In this document: positions 1-6,645 of the stretch, in pieces | Layout of the letters: the number at the start of each line of letters is the position of its first letter | Position numbering within the stretch: position 1 is the first letter of the stretch | Assembly: GCA_030598645.1 (NCBI GenBank) | Contig: JAUVPN010000092.1 | Location: 1-8,922 of the forward strand | Direction of reading: 5' to 3' | DNA length: 8,922 nt | DNA from: Hyphomicrobium sp. | GTDB taxonomy: Bacteria > Pseudomonadota > Alphaproteobacteria > Rhizobiales > Hyphomicrobiaceae | Translations under genes and position numbers: made by a program | Notes under the pieces: model-generated | The model's database searches: none | The model's input: the letters and a program-made list of their open reading frames with translations, nothing else | What the model was told of the DNA's origin: nothing

Positions 1-692
1 ATCGTTTGCCGAAGGTTTCATACGAAGAGATGCTGGAGATGGCCTCCCTAGGCTCGAAAGTTTTGCAGACGCGTTCCGTCGAGCTTGCCATGGTGAACCG
101 GCTGAGGGTTCGTGTTCTGTCGAGTTTCGTTACGCCCGATGCCATGGCACCGGTGCACATAGATCGCTTGGAAGATATCGGGACTATTGTTTGCGATGAG
201 GATGAGATCGTGGAGAGCCAAGTCGTTAGCGGGATCGCCTATGCAAAGGATGAGGCGAAAGTCACGCTCATCAAAGTTGAGGATAAGCCGGGTGTTGCTG
301 CGCGCATCTTTGGGCCGCTCGCCGAGGCAAACATCAACGTTGATATGATCGTTCAGAATGTGACCCCTGACGGACAGCATACCGATATGACGTTTACCGT
401 GCAGGCCGCCGAGTTACCGCGCACGCTCGAGGCGCTTCAAGCTGCTAAGGAAGTCATTGGTGACTTCGGGTTGAACAGCTCAGCCGACGTGGCCAAGGTC
501 TCCGTCATCGGGATAGGCATGCGTAGTCACGCTGGCGTAGCCGCTATGATGTTCCGAGCACTTGCAGACAAAGGTATCAATATCCTGGCTATAACCACCT
601 CTGAGATCAAGATCAGCGTTCTAATAGATGCTGCCTATGCCGAGCTTGCTGTTAGGACATTGCATTCGATTTATGGTCTAGACGCAGACTAG
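1..692 (+). CDS. lysC: Aspartate kinase, C-terminal part (5' end outside window)
   Basis: Aspartate kinase phosphorylates L-aspartate in the cytoplasm, the first step towards lysine, threonine, methionine and diaminopimelate. Only the last 229 codons are present (reading frame begins at base 3), so the catalytic amino-acid-kinase fold is mostly outside. What is visible is the end of that domain, with the family signature EMLEMASLGSKVLQTRSVEL, followed by two ACT regulatory domains. The first ACT runs from about base 250 (KVTLIKVEDKPGVAARIFG) and the second from about base 489 (VSVIGIGMRSHAGVAAMMF, then DKGINILAITTSEIKISVLI). In this family ACT domains bind lysine and threonine for feedback control; the allosteric effectors here are inferred. 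The frame stays open from the window edge to the TAG at 690-692. An ATG inside this frame could in principle give a separate beta subunit as in some Gram-positive enzymes, but nothing here supports that. ptsP follows 75 bp downstream on the same strand. Confidence 0.95.
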   Translation, partial: RLPKVSYEEMLEMASLGSKVLQTRSVELAMVNRLRVRVLSSFVTPDAMAPVHIDRLEDIGTIVCDEDEIVESQVVSGIAYAKDEAKVTLIKVEDKPGVAARIFGPLAEANINVDMIVQNVTPDGQHTDMTFTVQAAELPRTLEALQAAKEVIGDFGLNSSADVAKVSVIGIGMRSHAGVAAMMFRALADKGINILAITTSEIKISVLIDAAYAELAVRTLHSIYGLDAD

Positions 693-722
693 TGCGGCAC
701 GGGCCGGTGCGGTGTATTTGGA

Positions 723-753
723 CTTGAAACTCGCCGCAGTGGCGAATCCATCG
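723..753 (+). promoter_or_regulatory. Possible promoter/hairpin between lysC and ptsP
   Basis: The 75-bp gap contains CTTGAAA at 723-729, identical to the heat-shock sigma factor (RpoH) -35 consensus. It is followed after 16 bases by ATCCATCG (746-753), which only partly resembles a CCCCATNT -10 box, and the spacing is longer than the usual 13-14. Overlapping it is a 5-bp inverted repeat, TCGCC (731-735) and GGCGA (741-745), with a 5-base loop and no T-tract, so it is not a standard terminator. It may be chance; ptsP could equally be read through from lysC. Confidence 0.2.
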
Positions 754-767
754 GACGGCAACGGCTC

Positions 768-3056
768 ATGCAGGGGCGAGGCGACGAGCCACGAGTGATG
801 ACGAGTGAACCTGTACTGCGTGTGATAATGCGGCGCCTCCGCGAGATCATGTCGGAGCCCGGCGATGGTCAGACGAGGCTCGACAAGATCGTGAAGCAGA
901 TCGCCGGCGTTATGGTGGCCGAGGTCTGCTCGATCTACTTGAAGCGCCAGGACGGCTCCTTGGAATTATTCGCCACTGAGGGCCTCAATGTCAGTGCTGT
1001 TCACGCTACTCGCATGAATCGCGGCGAAGGTCTCGTCGGCAGGAGTGCGGAACTGAATATCACGGTCAATGAGCCAGAAGCCTCGAGCCACCCAGCATTC
1101 TCCTACCGGCCCGAGACGGGCGAGGAAGTCTATCATTCGCTGCTCGCCGTGCCGGTTCAGCGCAGCGGGCAAGTGCTGGGCGTTCTGGTGGTACAGAACC
1201 GAACAACAAAGGATTACTCTGACGAGGACGTAGAGGTGCTGCAAGCGACGGCGATGGTGGTAGCGGAGCATATCGTCTCTGGCGCGGTTGCCGGCGCTGG
1301 TGCCGCGATCGAGTTGTCGAAGTCGATGTCCTCTCTGATCGATGGCGAAGCGATCTCCGAAGGCATTGCGTTGGGTCACGTCGTGCTGCACGAGCCTCGC
1401 ATAGTCGTCGAACGGCTCATGGCCGAGGACACCGATGAGGAGATGGGGCGGCTCGAAAAGGCGATTGCTGCTCTCAGAACCTCACTCGACGAGATGTTCG
1501 ACCACGAGCACTTAGCTGCTGCGGGCGAGCATCGCGACGTGCTCGAGGCCTACCGTATGTTCGCCCATGACAGGGGCTGGGAGCGGCGATTGCGAGAGGC
1601 GGTGGACGGAGGCTTAACGGCCGAGGCTGCGGTGGAACGTGTTCAAAATAGTACTCGAGCTCGTATGCTGCGCCAAAATGATGCCTATTGGCGTGAGCGC
1701 CAGCGCGACCTCGACGATTTATCGGATAGGCTCCTGCGCATCCTGGCCGGACGCATAACAAGCGCAGATGAGCCGTCGAGTTTGCCGCCCGACGCAATCC
1801 TGGTCGCGCGAACGATGGGACCCGCTGAGCTCTTGGACTACGACCGCAAGCGTCTGCGTGGGCTTGTTGTTGAGGACGGGAGCGGGCAGAGCCACGTTGC
1901 AATCGTCGCCAAGGCTTTGGGCATCGCTGCGGTGGGCCAGGCGCGCGGTGTAGTAGAGCGCGTTAGCGCGGGGGATGCCGCGATCGTTGATGCGATCGCA
2001 GGCGAAGTGCACTTGCGCCCCTCTGCGGACGTCATCTCTGCCTATTCGGACAAGGTTCGATTCTTAGCGCGTCGGCAGCGACAGTATCGGGCGCTCAGAG
2101 ACGTCCCCGCCCTCACCAAGGACGGAGCGCGAGTGTCGCTTCACATCAATGCCGGCCTTCTTGTCGAGATGCCGCATCTGAAGCAAGCGGGCGCTGATGG
2201 CGTCGGCCTGTTTCGCACTGAGCTGTTGTTCATGTTGTCGAGCACGTTGCCGAAGCTCGAGCGTCAGGTTGAATCCTATCGCGGGGTTGTTGCGCGTGCT
2301 GAAGGCAAGCCAGTCATCTTCCGGACGCTCGATATCGGTGGCGACAAGGTGCTGCACTATTTGCGTCAGCCAGCGGAGGAGAACCCCGCCATGGGTTGGC
2401 GGGCCGTGCGCATGGGCCTTGACCGGCCTGCTTTGCTACGCACCCAAATTCGGGCGCTCCTTCGGGCTGCGGCGGGCGCAGATTTAAATGTCATGATCCC
2501 GATGGTATCGGAGGCTGGCGAAATGGACGCCGTACGCGCCCTCGTCCACAAGGAGCGCGAGATCTTGTTGGCCAAAGGCTATCAGGCACCCAACCGGGTG
2601 AAAATTGGTGCCATGATCGAGGTCCCAGGTCTTCTCTTTGAGCTCGATACATTGATGAAGAAGTCCGACTTCGTCTCAGTTGGCAGTAACGACTTAATGC
2701 AGTTCTTGTTTGCCGCAGATCGGACGAACGCGCGCGTAGGCAGCCGCTACGACTCGCTATCACCTGCGCCATTGCGCGCCCTAAAAGCAGTCGTAAAAGC
2801 AGCTAAGAAGCACGACGTGCCAGTGACCTTGTGTGGTGAAATGGCGGGGCGGCCGATTGAGGCCCTGGCACTGATTGGGCTCGGCTTCCGATCGCTATCG
2901 ATGTCTCCCGCTTCGATCGGCCCGGTAAAAACGATGATCTTATCGACCCATGCGGGCCGCGCCTCAGCACTCCTTGACAACTTGTTGAGGAAAAGTGCAC
3001 CCAATATCCGTCAGTCGCTCAATAGCTTTGCGCAATCCGAGGGGATTGAGGTCTAG
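768..3056 (+). CDS. ptsP: PTS-Ntr enzyme I (phosphoenolpyruvate-protein phosphotransferase with GAF domain)
   Basis: PtsP takes phosphate from phosphoenolpyruvate and passes it to NPr (PtsO) and on to EIIA-Ntr, a cytoplasmic phosphorelay that regulates nitrogen, carbon and potassium responses rather than sugar import. Numbered from base 768 (762 aa): GAF domain about 35-170; EI N-terminal helical domain about 190-320; swivelling phosphohistidine domain about 340-420 with SGQSHVAIVAKALG and active His376; PEP-binding TIM barrel about 455-740 with GLFRTELLF (Arg483), FRTLDIGGDK (Arg519), Glu618, Asn641-Asp642, Arg652 and LCGEMAG (Cys689). The His-Arg-Arg-Cys spacings (107, 36, 170) equal those of E. 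coli EI (H189, R296, R332, C502), so the enzyme should be active. The start is uncertain: ATG 768 has a weak GGACGG nine bases upstream, while ATG 798 (MTSEPVLRV) gives an N-terminus closer to relatives as I remember them. The GAF ligand, glutamine in related systems, is inferred. The stop is TAG. Confidence 0.95.
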   Translation: MQGRGDEPRVMTSEPVLRVIMRRLREIMSEPGDGQTRLDKIVKQIAGVMVAEVCSIYLKRQDGSLELFATEGLNVSAVHATRMNRGEGLVGRSAELNITVNEPEASSHPAFSYRPETGEEVYHSLLAVPVQRSGQVLGVLVVQNRTTKDYSDEDVEVLQATAMVVAEHIVSGAVAGAGAAIELSKSMSSLIDGEAISEGIALGHVVLHEPRIVVERLMAEDTDEEMGRLEKAIAALRTSLDEMFDHEHLAAAGEHRDVLEAYRMFAHDRGWERRLREAVDGGLTAEAAVERVQNSTRARMLRQNDAYWRERQRDLDDLSDRLLRILAGRITSADEPSSLPPDAILVARTMGPAELLDYDRKRLRGLVVEDGSGQSHVAIVAKALGIAAVGQARGVVERVSAGDAAIVDAIAGEVHLRPSADVISAYSDKVRFLARRQRQYRALRDVPALTKDGARVSLHINAGLLVEMPHLKQAGADGVGLFRTELLFMLSSTLPKLERQVESYRGVVARAEGKPVIFRTLDIGGDKVLHYLRQPAEENPAMGWRAVRMGLDRPALLRTQIRALLRAAAGADLNVMIPMVSEAGEMDAVRALVHKEREILLAKGYQAPNRVKIGAMIEVPGLLFELDTLMKKSDFVSVGSNDLMQFLFAADRTNARVGSRYDSLSPAPLRALKAVVKAAKKHDVPVTLCGEMAGRPIEALALIGLGFRSLSMSPASIGPVKTMILSTHAGRASALLDNLLRKSAPNIRQSLNSFAQSEGIEV

Positions 3057-3070
3057 TTGCCACAACACCT

Positions 3071-3105
3071 TTGACAAGTGATTGTTTTTGCAGGACGATC
3101 CCTGC
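3071..3105 (+). promoter_or_regulatory. Candidate sigma-70 promoter with small inverted repeat
   Basis: Fifteen bases after the ptsP stop there is a perfect TTGACA at 3071-3076. Seventeen bases further is GACGAT (3094-3099), a 3-of-6 match to TATAAT. The -10 overlaps an inverted repeat, GCAGG (3090-3094) and CCTGC (3101-3105) with a 6-base loop, which could be an operator. It would drive the small ORF at 3136 and possibly prfA. The -35 is good and the -10 poor, so the call is tentative. Confidence 0.35.
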
Positions 3106-3135
3106 TAGTGAAATTTTGTATTAGGACGGTATTGC

Positions 3136-3393
3136 GTGGCAGTCGTCAAGCGTAGTGTGTTTGCCAGGACGCATTCACATCTGAGCCCCGCAATCGAGCG
3201 CTCGTCTGTCAAACGGGGTCGGCGGGTGACACCTGCCGCCAACCATTTGGCACAGCAAGTAGGGCTCTTCTTCCGAAACCTCAGGCAGGTCTTCTGGATC
3301 TCGCGCGAGCAGATTGCACAAAAGCTTGCAACCCGCGCCGATCCGCGTAGCCGGCGCGGCGACAAATTGCGGACCGCCGGCCAATCCGATTAG
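3136..3393 (+). CDS. Small hypothetical basic protein with HTH-like C-terminal half
   Basis: An 85-codon ORF fills most of the gap between ptsP and prfA. The GTG start at 3136 has AGGA at 3123-3126, nine bases upstream, and an in-frame TGA at 3109-3111 bars any start further up. The product is strongly basic. Residues about 38-68 (HLAQQVGLFFRNLRQVF, then ISREQIAQKLATR) look like the first two helices of a Cro/C1- or RodZ-type helix-turn-helix, but the sequence then becomes PRSRRGDKLRTAG and stops where a recognition helix should be. The other two forward frames do not resume an HTH. It may be a truncated relic, a small real protein, or a chance ORF in leader DNA. I do not recognise a named family; the HTH resemblance is judged by eye. 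The strand, ribosome site and upstream TTGACA box support expression. Confidence 0.4.
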   Translation: MAVVKRSVFARTHSHLSPAIERSSVKRGRRVTPAANHLAQQVGLFFRNLRQVFWISREQIAQKLATRADPRSRRGDKLRTAGQSD

Positions 3394-3402
3394 CTGCGGG
3401 CC

Positions 3403-3422
3403 GCTGTAGACCCATATACAGC
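3403..3422 (+). repeat. Inverted repeat after the small ORF
   Basis: GCTGTA (3403-3408) and TACAGC (3417-3422) form a perfect 6-bp stem with an 8-base loop, starting ten bases after the TAG of the small ORF. No T-tract follows, so it is at most a weak terminator or an operator. In the rest of 3394-3499, ahead of prfA, I see no convincing promoter. Confidence 0.3.
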
Positions 3423-3499
3423 TTAAGCGAATAGACTGCCCTTGAATACGCGCTGCCGAACTCGGCGCCCCTTAGGCCTTGCAGCCCTGAAATGAAAAG

Positions 3500-4588
3500 A
3501 TGAGCACAATTCCAAAAGAGAAACTGGACAAACTGGTTGAGCGCTGGACGGCAATCCAGTGTGAGCTCAATGAGGGTGTTAACCAGGACAAATATGCGAT
3601 TCTCACTAAAGAGTTTTCCGCGCTTAATCCTATCGTGACGACGATCGACGCGCTGCGAGCGGCCGAAAAGGAGAGCGCTGATCTCGATGCTCTTATCGAG
3701 GACCCAACCGCCGATAAGGAGATGCGCGAGCTTGCGCGCGTTGAATTTGACGAACTCGCGCCACGCATCGAGGCTCTTGAACATCAACTTACGCTCCAGC
3801 TGTTGCCGAAGGACGCCGCAGACGAGCGGAGTGTGATCGTCGAGTTGCGAGCGGGCACAGGCGGCGACGAAGCCGCGCTTTTCGCCGGAGATCTTTACCG
3901 AATGTACGCTCGTTATGCTGAGCTTCAGGGGTGGAAAACGGAGATTATCTCCGCTTCGGAAAACGATGTCGGGGGCTTCAAGGAGATCGTCGCATCAATT
4001 TCAGGCGGCGGCGTGTTTGCGCGACTCAAATTTGAATCGGGGGTTCACCGCGTGCAGCGCATTCCTGAGACGGAGACAGGTGGGCGCATTCATACATCTG
4101 CCGCGACAGTTGCCGTGCTTCCCGAAGCCGAGGACGTCGATATCGATATTCGAAGCGACGACATTCGCATCGATACGATGCGCGCGGGGGGGGCCGGCGG
4201 CCAACACGTCAACACGACAGACTCAGCAGTGCGGATCACGCATTTGCCAACCGGGATCGTTGTCGTCTCGGCGGAGAAATCGCAGCACCAAAACCGGCGT
4301 CTTGCAATGCAGGTGCTGCGGTCGCGAGTCTACGAACGGGAGCGTCAGCGGGCTGCCGACGAGCGTGCCCTGTCGCGAAAAGGTCAGGTCGGGTCGGGTG
4401 ACCGCTCGCAGCGCATCCGAACATACAACTTTCCTCAAGGGCGCGTGACCGACCATCGTATCAATTTGACGCTCCACAAACTTGATACTGTGTTGGAAGG
4501 TACGGGGTTGGATGAGTTGATTGACGCGCTCATCACCGATCATCAGGCAAGCCAACTCGCAGCGATTGAAAGTCATGCCAACGCTTAA
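3500..4588 (+). CDS. prfA: Peptide chain release factor 1 (RF1)
   Basis: RF1 recognises UAA and UAG in the ribosomal A site and triggers peptidyl-tRNA hydrolysis. The 362-residue length matches the family (360 in E. coli). Visible order: N-terminal helical domain about 1-110; [22 protein letters not shown] at about 114-135; the stop-codon tripeptide P189-E190-T191, a P-x-T variant of the E. coli PAT, in [18 protein letters not shown]; and the catalytic loop [18 protein letters not shown] with GGQ at 233-235, exactly the E. coli numbering. P-x-T rather than SPF makes it RF1, not RF2. The ATG at 3500 is the only sensible start because an in-frame TGA lies at 3488-3490; the ribosome site is poor (an A-rich GAAAAG directly before the ATG). 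The final 14 bases overlap prmC. A run of eight G (4186-4193) lies just before the GGQ codons. Confidence 0.97.
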   Translation: MSTIPKEKLDKLVERWTAIQCELNEGVNQDKYAILTKEFSALNPIVTTIDALRAAEKESADLDALIEDPTADKEMRELARVEFDELAPRIEALEHQLTLQLLPKDAADERSVIVELRAGTGGDEAALFAGDLYRMYARYAELQGWKTEIISASENDVGGFKEIVASISGGGVFARLKFESGVHRVQRIPETETGGRIHTSAATVAVLPEAEDVDIDIRSDDIRIDTMRAGGAGGQHVNTTDSAVRITHLPTGIVVVSAEKSQHQNRRLAMQVLRSRVYERERQRAADERALSRKGQVGSGDRSQRIRTYNFPQGRVTDHRINLTLHKLDTVLEGTGLDELIDALITDHQASQLAAIESHANA

Positions 4589-5477
4589 CTTTGAGACTGG
4601 GACTCAAGTCGTGCGGATTCGTGAATCTGTCCGTCGTGTAACGCGTTCGTTTGCTAAAGCAGGGATCGATACGGCTTCGCGCGACGCGCGGCTTCTTGTT
4701 GCGAAAGCGACCGGAATTGACACAGCCCGGCTCATTTCCGAACCGGACCGTTTGATGACCCAAACGGAGTGTCATCGACTCATTGAATTTGTGGAACGGC
4801 GCTGCGCTCGTGAGCCCGTTTCGCGCGTCTTGGGGCATCGCGAATTCTACGGACGTGATTTCATTATCACGCCGGCAGTTCTCGACCCGCGTCCCGACAG
4901 CGAAACGCTGATAGAGGCGGCGCTGGCGCTTGTAGAAGAAGAGTGCTGGCGCGCAAGGCCAATCCGCATTTTAGACGTTGGAACCGGATCCGGTTGCCTC
5001 CTTGTCACCCTTCTGGCTGAACTTCCATTGGCATGTGGCATCGGCACAGATTTGAGTTCGCAGGCGCTGAGCGTCGCCGCCCAGAATGCAACGAACCATG
5101 GGGTTGCGAGCCGAGCGCGATTTGAGATGCGGAGGTCTATGGAGGGTCTTGACGAACCGTGCGACTTATTGGTTTGCAACCCTCCCTATATCCCAAGTAG
5201 AGAGATTGAATTGTTGGCGCCTGAAGTTCGCGACCATGAGCCGCGCGCCGCGCTTGATGGCGGTGTGGACGGTCTTAGCCTTTACCGAGAGGTTATCCCC
5301 GATTTGTTCCGTGTCTGCTCGCGCAGCTGGGTGCTGTTCGAGGTTGGAGCGGGTCAGGCAGATTCCGTTGCCGAACTCCTGGCAACGGCTCGCGGCGCGC
5401 GAGGAGCAACAGAGATAAGATTCGCCAGCGACCTCGGTGGCCACGTTCGCTGTGTGGCGGCGAAGATACAGGTATAG
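4575..5477 (+). CDS. prmC: Peptide chain release factor N5-glutamine methyltransferase
   Basis: PrmC (HemK) uses S-adenosylmethionine to methylate the glutamine of the GGQ motif in RF1 and RF2, which raises termination efficiency. With the ATG at 4575 the protein is 300 aa. It has an N-terminal helical bundle (about 1-95, [20 protein letters not shown] and [20 protein letters not shown]), the [14 protein letters not shown] segment, the SAM-binding [19 protein letters not shown] with Asp134, an acidic second SAM contact in [11 protein letters not shown], and the catalytic [11 protein letters not shown] with N202-P-P-Y205. An upstream in-frame ATG at 4521 would add 18 residues from inside prfA; I prefer 4575 because it matches the usual N-terminus and gives a 14-base overlap with the prfA stop, typical of translational coupling. 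The neighbour is its own substrate gene. The stop is TAG at 5475-5477. Confidence 0.96.
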   Translation: MPTLNFETGTQVVRIRESVRRVTRSFAKAGIDTASRDARLLVAKATGIDTARLISEPDRLMTQTECHRLIEFVERRCAREPVSRVLGHREFYGRDFIITPAVLDPRPDSETLIEAALALVEEECWRARPIRILDVGTGSGCLLVTLLAELPLACGIGTDLSSQALSVAAQNATNHGVASRARFEMRRSMEGLDEPCDLLVCNPPYIPSREIELLAPEVRDHEPRAALDGGVDGLSLYREVIPDLFRVCSRSWVLFEVGAGQADSVAELLATARGARGATEIRFASDLGGHVRCVAAKIQV

Positions 5478-5587
5478 CCATGTGACGAAAAACAGTTTGA
5501 TTTGCCCTGGTTCCGCGTTAATGTGGGCTTGAGCCGTATCGATCGTGCGATGTGCCTGTGGGGTGGACATAGAGTTACCTCGCCGGG

Positions 5588-5698
5588 CTGCACGAGCAGG
5601 GATCGCGAAGTGAGAGGGCAGACCGCGGGAGCGGGGTCGTTATCTTGCTAACGCGAAAGACGCGATCGCTGGCGGCATGGCGTGTTACACGCCTTTTT
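5588..5698 (+). ncRNA. Candidate small RNA or structured prmC 3' UTR ending in a terminator
   Basis: The 200 bp between the prmC stop and the terminator at 5679-5698 hold no credible ORF. Several compact hairpins run in series: CTGC-ACGA-GCAG (5588-5599); CCGC-GGGA-GCGG (5623-5634) with a GNRA-type tetraloop, extendable by GA/TC at 5621-5622 and 5637-5638; GTTA-TCTTGC-TAAC (5639-5652); then the terminator. A very weak promoter candidate lies upstream (TTGATT 5497-5502, TAATGT 5519-5524). The 5' end is a guess. It matches no RNA family I know. Four-base stems are common by chance in GC-rich DNA, so only the terminator is strong evidence. Confidence 0.25.
5679..5698 (+). terminator. Rho-independent terminator
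   Basis: GGCGTG (5679-5684) pairs perfectly with CACGCC (5688-5693) across the loop TTA, and five T follow at once (5694-5698). This is the clearest intrinsic terminator in the window. It lies 201 bases after the prmC stop, so it ends either a long prmC 3' UTR or a separate small transcript, and it separates the prfA-prmC unit from the DUF4167 gene. Confidence 0.75.
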
Positions 5699-5748
5699 CC
5701 GATTGGATGTGTGGACTGCCGTTGGAGCGTCTCGAAGATAGAATAATG

Positions 5749-5811
5749 GTGCGCGCCTCCGTACGCGCACATGTGCTTGGGATGGTGGCACTTGCCCTGA
5801 AGGCGGGGCAA
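5749..5811 (+). promoter_or_regulatory. Hairpin-rich leader upstream of the DUF4167 gene
   Basis: Between the terminator and the DUF4167 start (5699-5883) there are three inverted repeats. GTGCGCG (5749-5755) pairs with CGCGCAC (5764-5770), a perfect 7-bp stem with an 8-base loop. A perfect 10-base palindrome GCACATGTGC (5767-5776) overlaps its right arm, so the two are mutually exclusive. TTGCCC (5792-5797) pairs with GGGCAA (5806-5811). TAGAAT at 5739-5744 is a 5-of-6 match to a -10 box, but no good -35 lies at the right distance. If that is the -10, all the repeats fall in the transcribed leader. Confidence 0.3.
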
Positions 5812-5883
5812 TAGCGACGGAGCATTGCCGCCGACGAACGTGTGCACGCCTTCGGGGAATTTTCACGACCGAGAACGGAGCCA

Positions 5884-6594
5884 ATGAGGCAAGGACAGCA
5901 AAACCGCAGGGGCCGCGGACGCAGCAGTAGCAGCGGCCGTAAAAGCCAAAACCCGCTGACGCGCAGCTTTGAGAGTACGGGGCCGGATATAAAAATCCGT
6001 GGCACGCCGGCACACATTGCTGAGAAATACATTTCGCTGGCGCGCGATGCCAGTTCCTCCGGGGACCCGGTGCTCTCAGAGAACTATCTTCAGCATGCTG
6101 AGCACTACAATCGCATTATCATGACGTTCCGCGAGCAGCAGATCAGCCAGGGGGGCGAAGGCGTAAATGGCACCGTGGGGCGCCCGCGTCAGTTCTCAGC
6201 CCATGAATCAGCGGAGTCTGGGGAGGGCTCTGACGTCGACGCGGACAGCGACATGAGGCCGCCGCATCCGCCAGTGCGTCAGCATGAGCCGCAACCGCGG
6301 GTCGAAGGCTATCGCGGCGGACAGGAGCAATCCCGCCCACGGGGCCGGTCGGATCGCCAAGAGCGTGGCGGCAGTCGGGGCAGCGGTCGCGGTGGCCGGC
6401 CAAGCTCTGAGGCCAGTAATGACGTTCAGCCGCCATCTGCCGAAGGACAATCTTCTCGCCGAGAGGGTTTTGCGCAGGGCCACGAGCAGCCGGAATTCTT
6501 GCGTCGACCAGTGCGACGTCCCCGCCGTGACAGTAACGGAGGTTCGACGGAGGCGAACGGCGGGGCCGTCACCGACGACGCTGATAGCGACTGA
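5884..6594 (+). CDS. DUF4167 domain-containing protein with Arg/Gly-rich disordered tail
   Basis: A 236-residue protein. Residues about 1-85 match the DUF4167 family: a basic start (MRQGQQNRRGRGR, a Ser stretch, then PLTRSFES), GPDIKIRGTPAHIAEKYISL, and an alpha-helical part containing GDPVLSENYLQHAEHYNRII. After about residue 85 the sequence is low complexity and probably disordered: an acidic Ser/Asp patch, a Pro/Gln/His stretch, an RGG-like segment (RGRSDRQERGGSRGSGRGGR), a basic RRPVRRPRRD cluster, and an acidic end. No signal peptide, membrane segment or catalytic motif is seen. Function is not established as far as I know; RNA or ribosome association is only an inference from composition and from the prfA-prmC neighbourhood. 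The ATG at 5884 is chosen because family members begin this way and GGAG lies at 5877-5880; an in-frame GTG at 5842 would add 14 residues unlike the family. It is separated from prmC by a terminator, so it probably has its own promoter. Confidence 0.9.
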   Translation: MRQGQQNRRGRGRSSSSGRKSQNPLTRSFESTGPDIKIRGTPAHIAEKYISLARDASSSGDPVLSENYLQHAEHYNRIIMTFREQQISQGGEGVNGTVGRPRQFSAHESAESGEGSDVDADSDMRPPHPPVRQHEPQPRVEGYRGGQEQSRPRGRSDRQERGGSRGSGRGGRPSSEASNDVQPPSAEGQSSRREGFAQGHEQPEFLRRPVRRPRRDSNGGSTEANGGAVTDDADSD

Positions 6595-6622
6595 GGTCGC
6601 GCGGCACCCCTTTTTCATTGTT

Positions 6623-6645
6623 GGAAATAAGCGCAGCTTTGCGCT
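6623..6645 (-). terminator. Possible terminator of the MOSC gene
   Basis: AGCGCA (6630-6635) and TGCGCT (6640-6645) form a perfect 6-bp stem with a 4-base loop. Read on the minus strand it starts at the last base of the MOSC stop codon and is followed by TATTTCC, a weak T-tract. On the plus strand no T-tract follows this hairpin; a TTTTT run lies earlier, at 6611-6615, about ten bases after a 5-bp stem that overlaps the DUF4167 stop (GCGAC 6587-6591, GTCGC 6596-6600). The two converging genes may therefore each have a weak terminator in this 50-bp gap. Confidence 0.4.

Noticed and set aside
3281..3787. 168-codon minus-strand ORF covering the small ORF end and the prfA start
   Set aside because: It runs opposite well-supported prfA codons, and its product matches no family I know.
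4064..4072. PET instead of PAT in the RF1 stop-codon motif, considered as a possible recognition change
   Set aside because: The RF1 signature is P-x-T, and Glu at the middle position is, from memory, common in alphaproteobacterial RF1, so no altered code is implied.
4521..4574. Upstream ATG start for prmC inside prfA
   Set aside because: It would give a 68-base overlap and an 18-residue extension not expected for PrmC; the ATG at 4575 fits the family better.
5842..5883. Upstream GTG start for the DUF4167 protein
   Set aside because: The extra 14 residues do not resemble the family N-terminus, and GGAG lies before the ATG at 5884.
5575..6032. Three overlapping minus-strand ORFs across the prmC-DUF4167 gap
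   Set aside because: They overlap one another in different frames, run through the intrinsic terminator and into the conserved start of the DUF4167 gene, and show no ribosome site or recognisable domain.
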